From Ampullaceana balthica (taxonomy: Eukaryota > Mollusca > Gastropoda > Lymnaeidae), in the NCBI GenBank assembly GCA_944989445.1, contig CALYLW010000428.1, positions 514,212-578,211 on the forward strand: DNA of 64,000 bases, read 5' to 3'. Positions 23,664 through 33,272 of the stretch are shown piece by piece. The notes below the pieces were generated by a model that was not told where the DNA came from, ran no database searches, and worked only from the letters and a program-made list of their open reading frames with translations. The translations under genes and the position numbers were made by a program. Position 1 is the stretch's first letter. Every line of letters begins with the position of its first letter.

Positions 23664-23958
23664 CTCTATATATATAAGCCGCATTTGTTGTCTGTCTGTT
23701 CCCTAATAACTCAAGATCCAGACAACCAAATAACGTGAAATTTGGTACACGTACACAAAATTATACCGGAAAGGTTATTAAACAGGTTTCGTTCCATATA
23801 TATAAGATACTGGGGGCCCGGGGGCCCAAAATGTAGTTTTTCCCTATATGAGCTATATAAAATAAAAATTATTGAAAATTAAGACGTAAAATAATGACGC
23901 AAATTAATAAACATTTTGGTGTCGAGATTAACAAGAAGGCGATTATCGCCATAAAATA
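23663..23958 (+). mobile_element. Second Helitron, 5' end only, 50 bp after the first
   Basis: TCTCTATATATATAAGCCGC at 23663 follows a (TA)n tract. The next ~290 bp match the 5' end of the first Helitron closely (AACTCAAGATCCAGACAACC, ATTTGGTACACGTACAC, TTATTAAACAGGTTTCG, GGGGCCCAAAATGTAG). Similarity stops at a TTG microsatellite that runs into the assembly gap, so the rest is truncated or unassembled. Confidence 0.9.
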
Positions 23959-24345
23959 ATTTTTGTTGTTGTTGTTGCTTTGTTGTTGTTGCTTTTGTTG
24001 TTGTTTTGTTGTTGTTGCTTTGTTGTTGTTGCTGTTGTTGTTGTAGTTGTTGTTTGTTGTTGTTTTGTTGTTGTTGTTTGTTTTGTTGTTGATGTTTTTG
24101 TTGTTGTTTTGTTTTGTTGTTGCTGTTGTTGTTGCTGTTGTTGTTTTGTGTTGTTTTTGTTGTTGTTGCTGTTGTTGCTTTTGTGTTGTTTTTTGCTGTT
24201 GTTGTTGTTGTCCACATCCCTTGCCCTGCGACGTCAATGTCCTTCATGTTGTTGTTGCTTTGTTGTTGTTGCTGTTGTAGTTGTTGTTTTGTTGTTGTTG
24301 CTTTGTTGTTGTTGCTGTTGTTGTTTTGTTGTTGTTTTGTTGTTG
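23959..24345 (+). repeat. (TTG)n/(GTT)n microsatellite, about 390 bp, cut by an assembly gap
   Basis: Imperfect GTT repeats with TGC interruptions and a non-repeat insert near 24209-24248. The long poly-Leu/Val/Cys and poly-Asn/Gln/Thr frames through it are by-products of the repeat. Confidence 0.97.
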
Positions 24346-24569
24346 NNNNNNNNNNNNNNNNNNNNNNNNNNNNNNNNNNNNNNNNNNNNNNNNNNNNNNN
24401 NNNNNNNNNNNNNNNNNNNNNNNNNNNNNNNNNNNNNNNNNNNNNNNNNNNNNNNNNNNNNNNNNNNNNNNNNNNNNNNNNNNNNNNNNNNNNNNNNNNN
24501 NNNNNNNNNNNNNNNNNNNNNNNNNNNNNNNNNNNNNNNNNNNNNNNNNNNNNNNNNNNNNNNNNNNNN
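24346..24569. other. Assembly gap (224 N)
   Basis: Run of N directly after the TTG microsatellite. The missing part probably holds more repeat and the outer end of the hAT remnant that follows. Confidence 1.
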
Positions 24570-24889
24570 AATTTCTTGATTAATGGTTAAAAAATGTTAA
24601 CAGTAAAATTATTTTTTAACAATTAATTGACCCATCACTTAAAAATTATTGGAAGTCAAAAAGTAACAAAAAATAATAAAAAATTCAGGCCGATAAATAA
24701 TAACACATTTCCTGACGATTACATGAACATTTTGGTTTTAAATCGGGCCTTCAACGATTAATTTAAATTTAATCGTTAACTTTTGAAAAATTAACGATTA
24801 ATTAATCATTAATTTTGATTAAAGCCAAAAATTGAAATTTAATGGTGTCATAAGTAACATTTATTAAAATACTTGTCGAAAATCGAAAA

Positions 24890-25030
24890 AAACACTGGAA
24901 TGTCTTCTTTATATGACATCTTTTAACCAACAACGCAAACAGCAAGTGTATTGACATTATTTGGTTCAAGTGATGAGCGGGTCTTATTGACAATATAACC
25001 AGCCGAGCTGAACACTTGTTCACATAGCTT
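24890..25030 (-). pseudogene. hAT transposase C-terminal (hATC) fragment, minus arm
   Basis: Reads CEQVFSSAGYIVNKTRSSLE then PNNVNTLAV on the minus strand, the VFS.AG.I...RS.L.P..VN hallmark of the hAT dimerisation domain. Only about 40 codons remain before stops. Its sister on the plus strand is at 25570-26010. Confidence 0.82.
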
Positions 25031-25569
25031 TAGGTTGTCTCAGCTGAAGTTTCAGATACTGTAGTGGATGTTTGGTATGCAGGTGATATGTAAGCAAAGT
25101 GTTAGAACCATGGCAGCAATTTTCACTTTAAGCAGTGTGGATGCACAGATATCTGATCAACGCCACACTGGAGTTTAATTACCACGCAGAAAATTTTGTA
25201 AAATATTGCACAAAAAATGGATGTTGTGCAACTTTGCACACAAGTTTTTTTAAAACTATGCACATGGACCAACGAAGCTTAGACTTAGAGGGAACATTAC
25301 ATGGTAGGCAAACGATTTCTCTCAATGGACACAATAACCTTTATCAACATTTTGAACATTCACATCAGTCATTAGTTTAAAACCAAAATGTTCGTGTAAT
25401 CGTCCGGAAATTAGTTTATATTTATCGGCCTAAATATTTTACTTTTTGGCTTCCAGTACATTTATAAGTGGTGGGTCAATTAATCGTTAAAATATTTTTA
25501 AATTGTTACAATTTTTAATCGAGACATTAATTGTTAATTTCCGCAACCCTAGTTTTAAACTATTGACTG

Positions 25570-26010
25570 ATGGGAATGTTCAAAATGTTGATAACGTTTA
25601 TTGTATCAATTGTGAGAAATTGTTTGCCTACCATGATTCTTACACTTGGCCTACTTATTAAACCAAATGAAAAGCGTATTAAGCTAATGGCAGTAATGGA
25701 GTCTGAATCAGAGACAGAAAATGACGACAGTTCTTATGATGAATTACTGCGTTACAAAATGATGTTGAAAGTTCCTGAATCCATTAACCCTCTACAATGG
25801 TGGAAACTTAATGAACACCGATATCCGATAATGTCATTCCTTGCCAAGACCGTTTTGTGCATACCAGTTACCTCAGTTCCATGTGAATGATTGTTCAGCC
25901 TGGCTGGTTATATTGCTAATTAGACCCGCTCATCACTTGAACCAAATAATGTCAACACACTTGTCTTTTAGTGTACTTGGTTAAAAGAAGACATTCCAGT
26001 GTTATTTAGA
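25570..26010 (+). pseudogene. hAT transposase C-terminal (hATC) fragment, plus arm
   Basis: The open part (25570-25890) ends in [20 protein letters not shown] then [19 protein letters not shown] and [10 protein letters not shown], followed after a stop by LFSLAGYIAN, another stop, and TRSSLEPNNVNTLVF. This is the hAT C-terminal dimerisation domain (ZBED/zinc-finger BED-type relatives). Three in-frame stops show it is dead. hAT transposases are DDE enzymes; the catalytic core is absent here. Confidence 0.9.
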
Positions 26011-26580
26011 TTTTTAACAAGAACGTTTAATAAGTGTTACTTATGGCATCCTAAATTTCAATTTTTGGCTTTAATCAAAATTAACTATTAATTAATCTTT
26101 AATTTTTCTAAAGTTAATGATTAAATTTAAATTAATCGTTAACAACCTTATATACACACACATACATACTCATATTTGTCATTAATATAATATATATATT
26201 TCTTAATAAAAGTTTAGTGTTTATTGTTGGATTATAATATTTTATACATGAATGAACAGTAAATACAATCCAAATTAAATGTGGTAAACATTTTTTTTAC
26301 ACAGTATCACTAACAGAATGCATAATTTTTAATACAGAACTTAGAAATGCTATCTGGTTAAAAGTCTGGTTAAATACAAACTGGAAATTTTTGGATCTGT
26401 TTTGTCTTTGTTCCGTTTTGTTTTCTGTTTATTATTTTTTTTGTCTTTGTTTTTGTACATTAAAACTTAAATGTCGGAAAAAACAGAAAAAATTGCATGA
26501 ATACCATAGAAAACTAGCTTTAATTGATGTGTTAACACTGATATATTTATCTATATTTATATAGGTATCTATATCTGTAT

Positions 26581-26606
26581 TTATAAATAAATACATAAAT
26601 AAATAA

Positions 26607-26691
<85 letters not shown>
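26581..26691. repeat. (ATAA)n followed by (TA)n microsatellite
   Basis: AAATAAATAAATAAATA then about 40 TA dinucleotides up to 26691. Simple repeat, prone to slippage. Confidence 0.97.
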
Positions 26692-26692
<1 letters not shown>

Positions 26693-27864
26693 TTATCCAT
26701 GGCCTTGGCTTGTGTCTAGTCTTGCATTTTTATTAGAGGATGTTGATAGCGTGTTTGATCTCCTGGTTTGTTCAGGCAGCCACTCCATGCCCAAATTTCA
26801 GATGGGAAGAGAGATAATTTGTATTTTTTTAAAATCTCTCTGTCGATCTGAGTTTTGTATTAGATTATCTTTGCGTTGAATTTCAAAATGAGAATTACCT
26901 TTAATATCCTTATGTAATATTACTACTTTACTCTTTGTTCTTGAGAGAGAATCTTGAAATAAAAATATACTTAAGAATGTATTTTTCATTACTAATATTC
27001 ATAAATAAAGAACATGATAGGCAGTAATATTTTATGTAATAAAATATATAATAGTGGGGCAATATCCCCCACGTAAAACCATTTGAAACACAGGTTCAAA
27101 AAATTACTTAAGGAAATTTATAACATGTTAACACATCTGGGCTTGCCTTAGAAAAAAACATTGTCAGTTTTCACTGATAAATAGTTGAAAGCTTTGAGAA
27201 GATGAAATAAAGCAATTTTTTTTAAATTAAAAAAAAATAAGATAAAAAGATGTACAGTGATTTTACCTCTGGCCTATGAGTATGCATATCAGTGAATGAT
27301 AGAAGGTAATAATAAAAAAAAATACCTTGTAGAATATCAATGGTTCAGAAAACATTAGACAAAAATTGAAATAAATATATAAAACAAAACCAAAATAACA
27401 TAAATAATGTATATACATATTATAAAAATAAATCCTATTGTTTACCTGTGTGTTATGTAAAAAAAAATGTTTAAATTGGTATTCAAGGATTACACAGAAA
27501 GCAACTGGGCACTGAGTCAATTATTTGTTAAATTAACTGTATGAAATCAACATGCGCTGGGCCAACAGTAGGACGCCTGAGGATTCTATGTTATTCTAAA
27601 TCGCCTTAAATCTGTAAAAACAACCTTTTTAGTTCAAAAAGTGTATTGGGGAAGCACTGGGAATTAGGGGAGGGGTCCAAGATGGGTAAAAAAATTATAA
27701 TAAAATAACGTGACATAGATTTTACTTTATGGGCGATTTTAATTTATGGACGACTAATTGTAATTCATTCTTAGAGTCAGTAATGTTAAGAAAAAGATTG
27801 CTCCCGACTTCATATAAAGCCAAACGATCTTTATACTTTAAATAAAATTTACATCACTCTAGCT
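26692..27864. other. AT-rich intergenic DNA, nothing recognised
   Basis: No coding exon, RNA gene or transposon end identified. A-rich runs and short open frames only. Confidence 0.55.
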
Positions 27865-27865
27865 G

Positions 27866-28090
27866 TCTTGTCTTATCTATACAGACGCTCCTTCTATACA
27901 GAAGATTATTGCGTCCACAGACCATGCCGGTCTCGTTTGGCAAGGGATGCAGCGTTCACAGGCCACGGCTATGAGGGTTCCACGCATTAACCAGCCGCCT
28001 TTGTTTCCTTAACTACTGTTAGGTACCCATTCGGAGCTGGGCTGGACTCAAGGACACCCTTGGCCCCAGAAACAAATCCCTGCCAGATCT
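27866..28090 (-). mobile_element. SINE copy 1 (5'-truncated), minus strand
   Basis: On the minus strand it reads GAATGGGTACCTAAC, GCGGCTGGTTAATGCGTGG, AACCCTCATAGCCGTGGCCT, GTGAACGCTGCATCCCTTGC and a tail GACGCAATAATCTTCTG.. (27915 down to 27889). The same core is at 31272-31528, where a tRNA-like head survives. The tail is identical over 27 bp to the LINE 3' end at 60525-60551. SINEs are mobilised by the LINE whose tail they share. Confidence 0.85.
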
Positions 28091-28708
28091 GACTTTCTAT
28101 TAAAAAAATGTTCTCTATTTTTAAGTATTATGCCTTGTGCATAGAATATAACTGACATTTTGGGAACTTTGAATTCATGAATTTTTATGAACCTAATGCC
28201 ATGATGTAGATCCATAAAAAATAATACAAAACTCTATCAGTTATGAGTGATTGAGAATATTAAATTTTTTTAAAAAGTACAAAAATATTCCTACTCTTTG
28301 GAAGTTCCTTCATCACCCATCTAAGACCCGTGCATTATGAGGCAATTATTTATATTGTTCGTTAATCAACAAGCATTTTCTTTTATTTAAAAAAAAAGCA
28401 ATTAAATTTTATATATCTGATGAATCTAACAAGTGCATCGTAACACTAAAGAAAGAACGTTAACAGTAATCAATAACAATTGATGCAAGTTCAATCAATC
28501 TTTTTTTTCATATACAAAAAAAAATATGTGTCTATCTAAATGCTTTTTTGGAGGTGAAAAAAAAGGGGGGGGGTGTGGGTAAATTGTATCAGAATAATCA
28601 GTAGAAATAAAAGAATGTTTCAAAGATTTTAAAAAAAACAGCATGTACAAGTACAAGTAATAATGTTAACAATCCTATACAGAAATATAATAACATGATC
28701 CAGCAATA
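28091..28708 (-). other. Likely 3' UTR and downstream flank of the TASK channel gene
   Basis: AT-rich, no coding. AATAAA on the minus strand at 28387-28382, about 320 nt after the stop, is a possible polyadenylation signal. A G8 run lies near 28565-28573. Confidence 0.4.
28382..28387 (-). terminator. Candidate polyadenylation signal of the TASK channel gene
   Basis: TTTATT on the plus strand, i.e. AATAAA on the minus strand, about 320 nt downstream of the stop codon. AT-rich context makes chance matches likely. Confidence 0.3.
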
Positions 28709-29511
28709 TTAAATAGAAGCCCGTTTCTTTCCTAGGTTCTGCCACTGCATGAACGAGGCACTATCGTCAGTACAGCTATGGCTGTCTTCTTTCATGGAAG
28801 TGGCTTGCATTGGGAGTAAGTGAGAGATCTTCCCCGGCGCCCGCGTCACGGAATACCGGGGCTTCCCCTTCGATCGGAGGTTATAGCAGGAACACGAGCA
28901 AACCGAAATGAGGTCATTGTACTCGGGGGTCTCCTGGGCGCCCGAGACGACGCTCCCGTTCGCCGTTATGACGTCGCCGTCCAGCCTCACGGCGCCCCTC
29001 GCGGCGGCGGCCGCCTCCATCTCCTCCCTCTTTTCGTCCACGGTGTTCATGGTGAGGAACCGCAGGATCAGCAGGTTCATGGCGGCGGAGATCACAGTCA
29101 GGCCGAAAAGTATAAATATCAGACAGAATGTCACGTACTGGGGTTGCTCGCCGAGCATGTCGTCCTTCTGCAGCGCCACGAAGTCTCCGAAGCCGATCGT
29201 GGTGAGCGTGATGAAGCAGTAGTAGAAGGAGTCTATGTACGGCCAGCCCTCGAAGTAGGAGAAGATGGCCGCCCCGGACGTGAGGACGATGGTGGACAGG
29301 TTCATGGCGATGAGGATGAGGTGGGTCTGCGATACCTCCGTGTTCTTCATCCGGAAGCACTTCCGGATGTGCTTGACCAGGAAGGTGACGAACGTGTTGA
29401 GCCGCTCGCCCACGCTCTGGAACATGACGATGCAGAGCGGGATGCCGGACAGGGCGTACAGCATGCAGAAGATCTTGCCTCCCACGGTCTGCGGGGTGCT
29501 GTGGCCGTAAC
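28709..29511 (-). CDS. Two-pore-domain potassium channel, TASK (KCNK3/KCNK9) type, terminal coding exon
   Basis: K2P channels are plasma-membrane dimers that carry background K+ leak current; TASK members are inhibited by external acid. The exon starts inside the first selectivity filter: AG acceptor at 29513-29512, then GT completing a glycine, followed by YGHSTPQT. This split of GYG is the known conserved K2P intron position. Using the valine codon at 29485 as residue 1: M2 about 3-25, M3 about 54-76, second pore with TIGFGD at 96-101 (F in place of Y, as in TASK), M4 about 117-142 running into ILRFLTMN, matching the TASK VLRFMTMN motif. The cytoplasmic tail ends KKRASI, a 14-3-3-type C-terminus. 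The histidine after GYG is the TASK pH sensor position. The exon is much more GC-rich than its surroundings. M1 and the first half of pore 1 lie on upstream exon(s) not found in the window. Confidence 0.95.
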
Positions 29512-29514
29512 CTT

Positions 29515-29760
29515 TTGAAAAGAAACAAAAGAACTTTCAGAATGAGAAGAAAAAAAAACAAAAAAAAACAAACAAAACCTTTCAAAATGAGGGGAAAAAA
29601 AACCCAAATAACTTTCAAAATGAAAAGAACAATGAACATTAAAAATGAAAAGAAACAAAGAACTTTCAGAATGTCGGGGAACAAAGAACTTTCAGAATGA
29701 GGAAACAAAAAATCCGGATGAGGGGAAATGAAGAACTCTCAGAGTAAGAAGACACCGAAA
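29515..29760 (-). repeat. Degenerate ~35-40-bp tandem repeat forming the polypyrimidine tract of the TASK intron
   Basis: On the plus strand GAACTTTCAGAATGAG plus A-rich spacers recurs about six times (from 29530, 29608, 29659, 29687 and onward). Read in the gene's sense it is CATTCTGAAAGTTCTTT plus T/C-rich runs, ending at the AG acceptor at 29513-29512. The splice acceptor's pyrimidine tract is thus made of minisatellite. Confidence 0.75.
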
Positions 29761-30192
29761 ACTTTAAGAGTTGTTTTCGATGTGATTATTGAACAATGCC
29801 TGGTATTTATTCATCATCATGTTCACACGGTATAGTTCAAATTAATACGTAAAAAAAACACAAAACAATTAAAAACAATTTGGCTTCCGATAAATTTTTA
29901 TGAAATCAATAAGGGAATAATCAATATGTCGATCAAATTGTTAAACTGTCTGTCAAAGTAACCAAAATTAAAATTCCGATAACTGAACTGCGTAAGATTC
30001 TTCAATACTCTAAGCCCTGAGCGAATTTATTGCGAAAACTTCTCTTTTTGTTTTACGTAAATGTAAATTTTAATGCAATAAATCTGTAGTGTGAAAAGGG
30101 AAAGTTAAAATTTAAAATATTTAAATAGTACAGAGCCGTGAACATATTGTGCAGTAGCGTAGCTTACTGAAAACATTTTGGGGTGGGTTTGA

Positions 30193-30611
30193 GGCCGTCC
30201 ATAAATGACGTCACGCGATTTTGGCCCATTTTTACAAGCGTCACACTTGGTCACAAAAACGTAGACACCCCCCCTCCAATATGACGTCAAAAAGTTTTGA
30301 CCCCCCCCCTAAAAGCGGTATTTTCTATTTGAAAATGAGCATGTTTCCAATCACTTGATTTTCATTTTTGTATGTATTTAGTGTAAGGTTGCACTCTAAT
30401 ATCGTAACACGCGTGAAGCCATGTAAAACGTCATAAATTAAATTGTAAGAAATCGAATATTTACGTGGAACTTTTATTTAAATTTGCGTGTTTTGACGTG
30501 ACGTCACAATTCTTAACCCCGCTCTCCCTTGTCACATCGTCACAAATGTGTGGACCTCCCCCCCCTTTTTTTTTCCTCCCTAGGTGCGTGACGTCATTTA
30601 TGTACGGCCCC
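30193..30611. mobile_element. CRE-bearing MITE (family B), copy 1
   Basis: Ends GGCCGTCCATAAATGACGTC (30193-30212) and, inverted, GGGCCGTACATAAATGACGT. It holds four TGACGTCA-type sites (about 30205, 30281, 30499, 30588). No coding capacity. Two more copies are at 36748-37164 and 47965-48387, and a fragment near 33986. Superfamily not assigned. Confidence 0.85.
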
Positions 30612-31270
30612 TTTGGCATTTGTCATGATTTTTTATAAAGTTAAAAATTTTTTAATCAGGTGACTTAATTAAATGGCAAAAGAGGTGGTCTTTATAGTAC
30701 TGTGGGACATTGGGCGAATTGTCCGAGAGTTGTAAGCATATAATTTTTACCGTAAAGAATCTTCTATTTTTCGGGCATATAGGGTGGTTATCCCCCAAGT
30801 CGCCTTATTTAATACGGCCATCTCTGGATAGTAACTTAACGCATTCCCAACGACATTGTTATGGTTAAATTATAGTAACACCGAAAAAGACCGGTGACTA
30901 TTGACTCCTACTTGGCGCATGAAGAAGGTGGGACTCAAGCTTATTCATACTGAGTGGTAGCAGTTTTGTGTGTGTGTGTGTGGTCTTGTCATAGAGTAGG
31001 GTGGAGGGATAAGGGTACTAAGCCTAGCTCAGCTTCTAGCCCTATGGGGCTCGTTGGCTGATCCAGTAGGGCTCTTTTACAATGAATAAACATAAAGAAA
31101 TGGTACATGAAGTGTGTTATTGATGTTTTTTTCCCATCTACATACAATACAATAAAATCGCTTCAAATTCTGAAATTCAACCAACTTTTTTTCCCCCACA
31201 ATTGACGGGAATAATGTTTGGCAGGTAAACTTTGTTATGTTTTGAATTAAGCGGTGAACTTACTAATGAA
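30612..31270. other. Intronic/intergenic DNA, nothing recognised
   Basis: No coding or transposon signature. Contains a short (GT)n run near 30970-30982. May lie in the TASK gene's upstream intron. Confidence 0.4.
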
Positions 31271-31271
31271 T

Positions 31272-31528
31272 TGTTTTATGTCTTATCTATACAGACAAAA
31301 TTCAAATATTAGAAGATTAATGTTGGCAAGTAAGGCATGCAGCGTTCACAGGCCACGGCTATAAGGGTTCCACGCATTACCCAGCCGCATTTATTTCCCC
31401 AACTAGTGTTAGGTATCCATTCGGAGCTCAGGGACGCCCTGTAGGCCCCGGGAACAAATCCTTACCTTCACATGGATTCGAACCCGTGACCATCGGTACG
31501 CCACCGTAAAGACAATCTAGTCACACCC
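31272..31528 (-). mobile_element. SINE copy 2 with tRNA-like Pol III promoter head
   Basis: On the minus strand an A-box-like TGACTAGATTG (31523-31513) is followed 39 nt later by a perfect B box GGTTCGAATCC (31484-31474). The core then shares GAATGGATACCTAACACTAG, TGGGTAATGCGTGGAACCC and ATAGCCGTGGCCTGTGAACG with copy 1, and the tail ends GTCTGTATAGATAAGAC. A tRNA-derived SINE; the well-conserved middle resembles the conserved-core type of SINE, but I do not assign a named family. Confidence 0.87.
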
Positions 31529-33200
31529 CTCATCATTCAACAACCCTGCCAGCAACAATGCTTTGCAGAAGAAAAAAAAGAAGACAAGTGTCTCAGCCAT
31601 TTATTTAAGGGAAAAAAAAACAACGTACCCGGGCCGGAGCACTTCTCCTGCACACCCCACTCCCCCTGCTAGCCTACCAATGGTGAGTCATCGACATTGA
31701 AAATTATGTCGCAATGGCTTGTCGATGGCCATGTCTCACTCGCCATATCGAAGACACGGCCGATCTGTAGTCAATTTGGAGGGAATCGATGTAGCGTCTT
31801 AGCAGGTCGCAGGGCGTCATTATCAGCCCTTACTTACTAGAAATCAATAACCAGAGGCGTGTCAGCAGACATGGGCGCTCGTGCTGAAGTGGGAAGATGG
31901 ATGGGTTGGTTTTGGGAATGGGAGGCCGGGTGGGGTGGGTGAAAAGATGCGATGAGGAGTTGAGGTGCGAGCGGTCCTAAAAATTCATGAACGACAGTCA
32001 AAGAAATAGATGTAACGTATTAATTGCATTTGAAACAGCTGAAAAAACCTTATTAAAAAAATAAAGCAACAATACTATTGTTAAAGATACTTTTTTTGTT
32101 GCACTGACCAAACAAGAGATGTGCATTAGAGTTAATTAACTAAAGTGATTGGTTCACATTATTGGATTCTATACCAATGTGCCATTTACACTCACACACA
32201 TTTTTGTGTGTGGAGAAAAAATCACTCTGCCCTCACTTACTATTAACATTTTTTTAGCAGATATTTCATGATATGTTAATAGTGTGTAGATCAGAGACCT
32301 TCCATTCACATAAGAAAATAATCATAATGATTCTCTTTAAAAAAAAATGCTGCCAACTCTAGCAGGCAAATTTTTAACTTTAAGTTTGTTTGTTTGGGTA
32401 CACAGGCCATAGGATGAGATCCGCGGTGTGTCGGAAAAGGTTAAAGGCATGGCTGCCCTCGGGTTGAGGGGGACTAAATTAGCGGAGAAATCCTATTACC
32501 GGCCAGCATTACGCAACCCTGTCGGTGCCCTTTACATCACCACTAATAAAGGGACTAAGCCTTCGAATAACAGTGATTACTACCCCTTTCCCATAACTTC
32601 AGAATCGATGTACTTAATTATAATATATAATATTAATGGACTTATGATTACTACGTAGTGAGAAGTGGTAAATAGTGAAACGTTTTATTTAGTAGGTTAT
32701 TCTAAATTATCGTGGCCCATACTTTATCAAATTTTTCACTTGATAAAATACATTTTTGTATATTTTTCACCATGCGTCTCAGTGTATTCACGTTATAGCG
32801 ATCAAAGTTTGGCTGCAATAGCGAAAGTGTATGTTTTGTTTTCAAACTTAATGTAATGCACCGTTAAGGCGGGGAGGGGACAATAAATATAAATATGTTC
32901 AAACTTTGCCTTCCGGGTAAATGGATAAATCTAAGAATAAACTTAGTGCACTAACATTGACGTCCCTTTAAAAATATTTTATGGCATAGATAGATCGTCT
33001 GTAATAGATATTTTGAGATAAACCTGCATCTAGTATGAGTTATTAGATTATAGATGGAAAGTTTCGCTTGCGTCATATTCCCTTGAGCGTCCGAGAGCGA
33101 CAAGCGTTGATGTGTCGCGCACTTGCTGGCCACTTTATTTTTCACCCTCTCTAGTTTAAAAAAAAAGTAAGTCAAAAGTCAGAGAATCCCTCAGTTAGGG
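31529..33200. other. Mixed intergenic/intronic DNA, no gene recognised
   Basis: A moderately GC-rich part (31620-31990) and a segment at 32405-32600 are open in some frames, but no family, splice-supported exon or transposon end is recognised. Confidence 0.45.
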
Positions 33201-33205
33201 TGACC

Positions 33206-33272
33206 CGTCAGAACGGCCCCGGACAAAGCGGCCCCGACAAAACGGCCCCCACATAACGGCCCCAGACAAGTT
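33206..33272 (+). repeat. Short 14-15-bp tandem repeat CGGCCCCGACAAAA
   Basis: CGGCCCC occurs at 33214, 33229, 33243 and 33257, each followed by GACAAA/ACATAA-type spacers. GC-rich block in AT-rich DNA; possibly the end of an unassigned transposon. Confidence 0.7.

Larger units (their letters stand above)
24570..26145. mobile_element. Inverted (fold-back) pair of hAT transposon remnants
   Basis: 24570-24740 is an inverted copy of about 25370-25553 (shared blocks AATTGACCC, GGCCGATAAATA, GACGATTACA, GAACATTTTGGTTTTAAA). 24780-25030 is an inverted copy of about 25880-26110 (GATTAAAGCCAAAAATTGAAA and its complement). 25299-25380 inversely matches 25551-25640. A terminus TTCCGCAACCCTAG lies at 25540-25553. 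Both arms end in hAT-dimerisation-domain coding remnants facing away from the centre. Between them (25117-25290) lies a degenerate relative of the MITE at 35629-35789 (CTTAGAGGGAACATT). Confidence 0.8.

Noticed and set aside
23869..24590. Asn/Gln/Thr-rich or Val/Cys/Leu-rich proteins
   Set aside because: Translation of a TTG microsatellite and a run of N.
28820..29708. Long plus-strand and other minus-strand frames over the TASK exon
   Set aside because: Shadows of the real GC-rich minus-strand channel exon, which has clear pore and membrane motifs.
31470..31525. Functional tRNA gene
   Set aside because: The B box is perfect, but no cloverleaf with a proper acceptor stem follows and it is joined to a SINE core.
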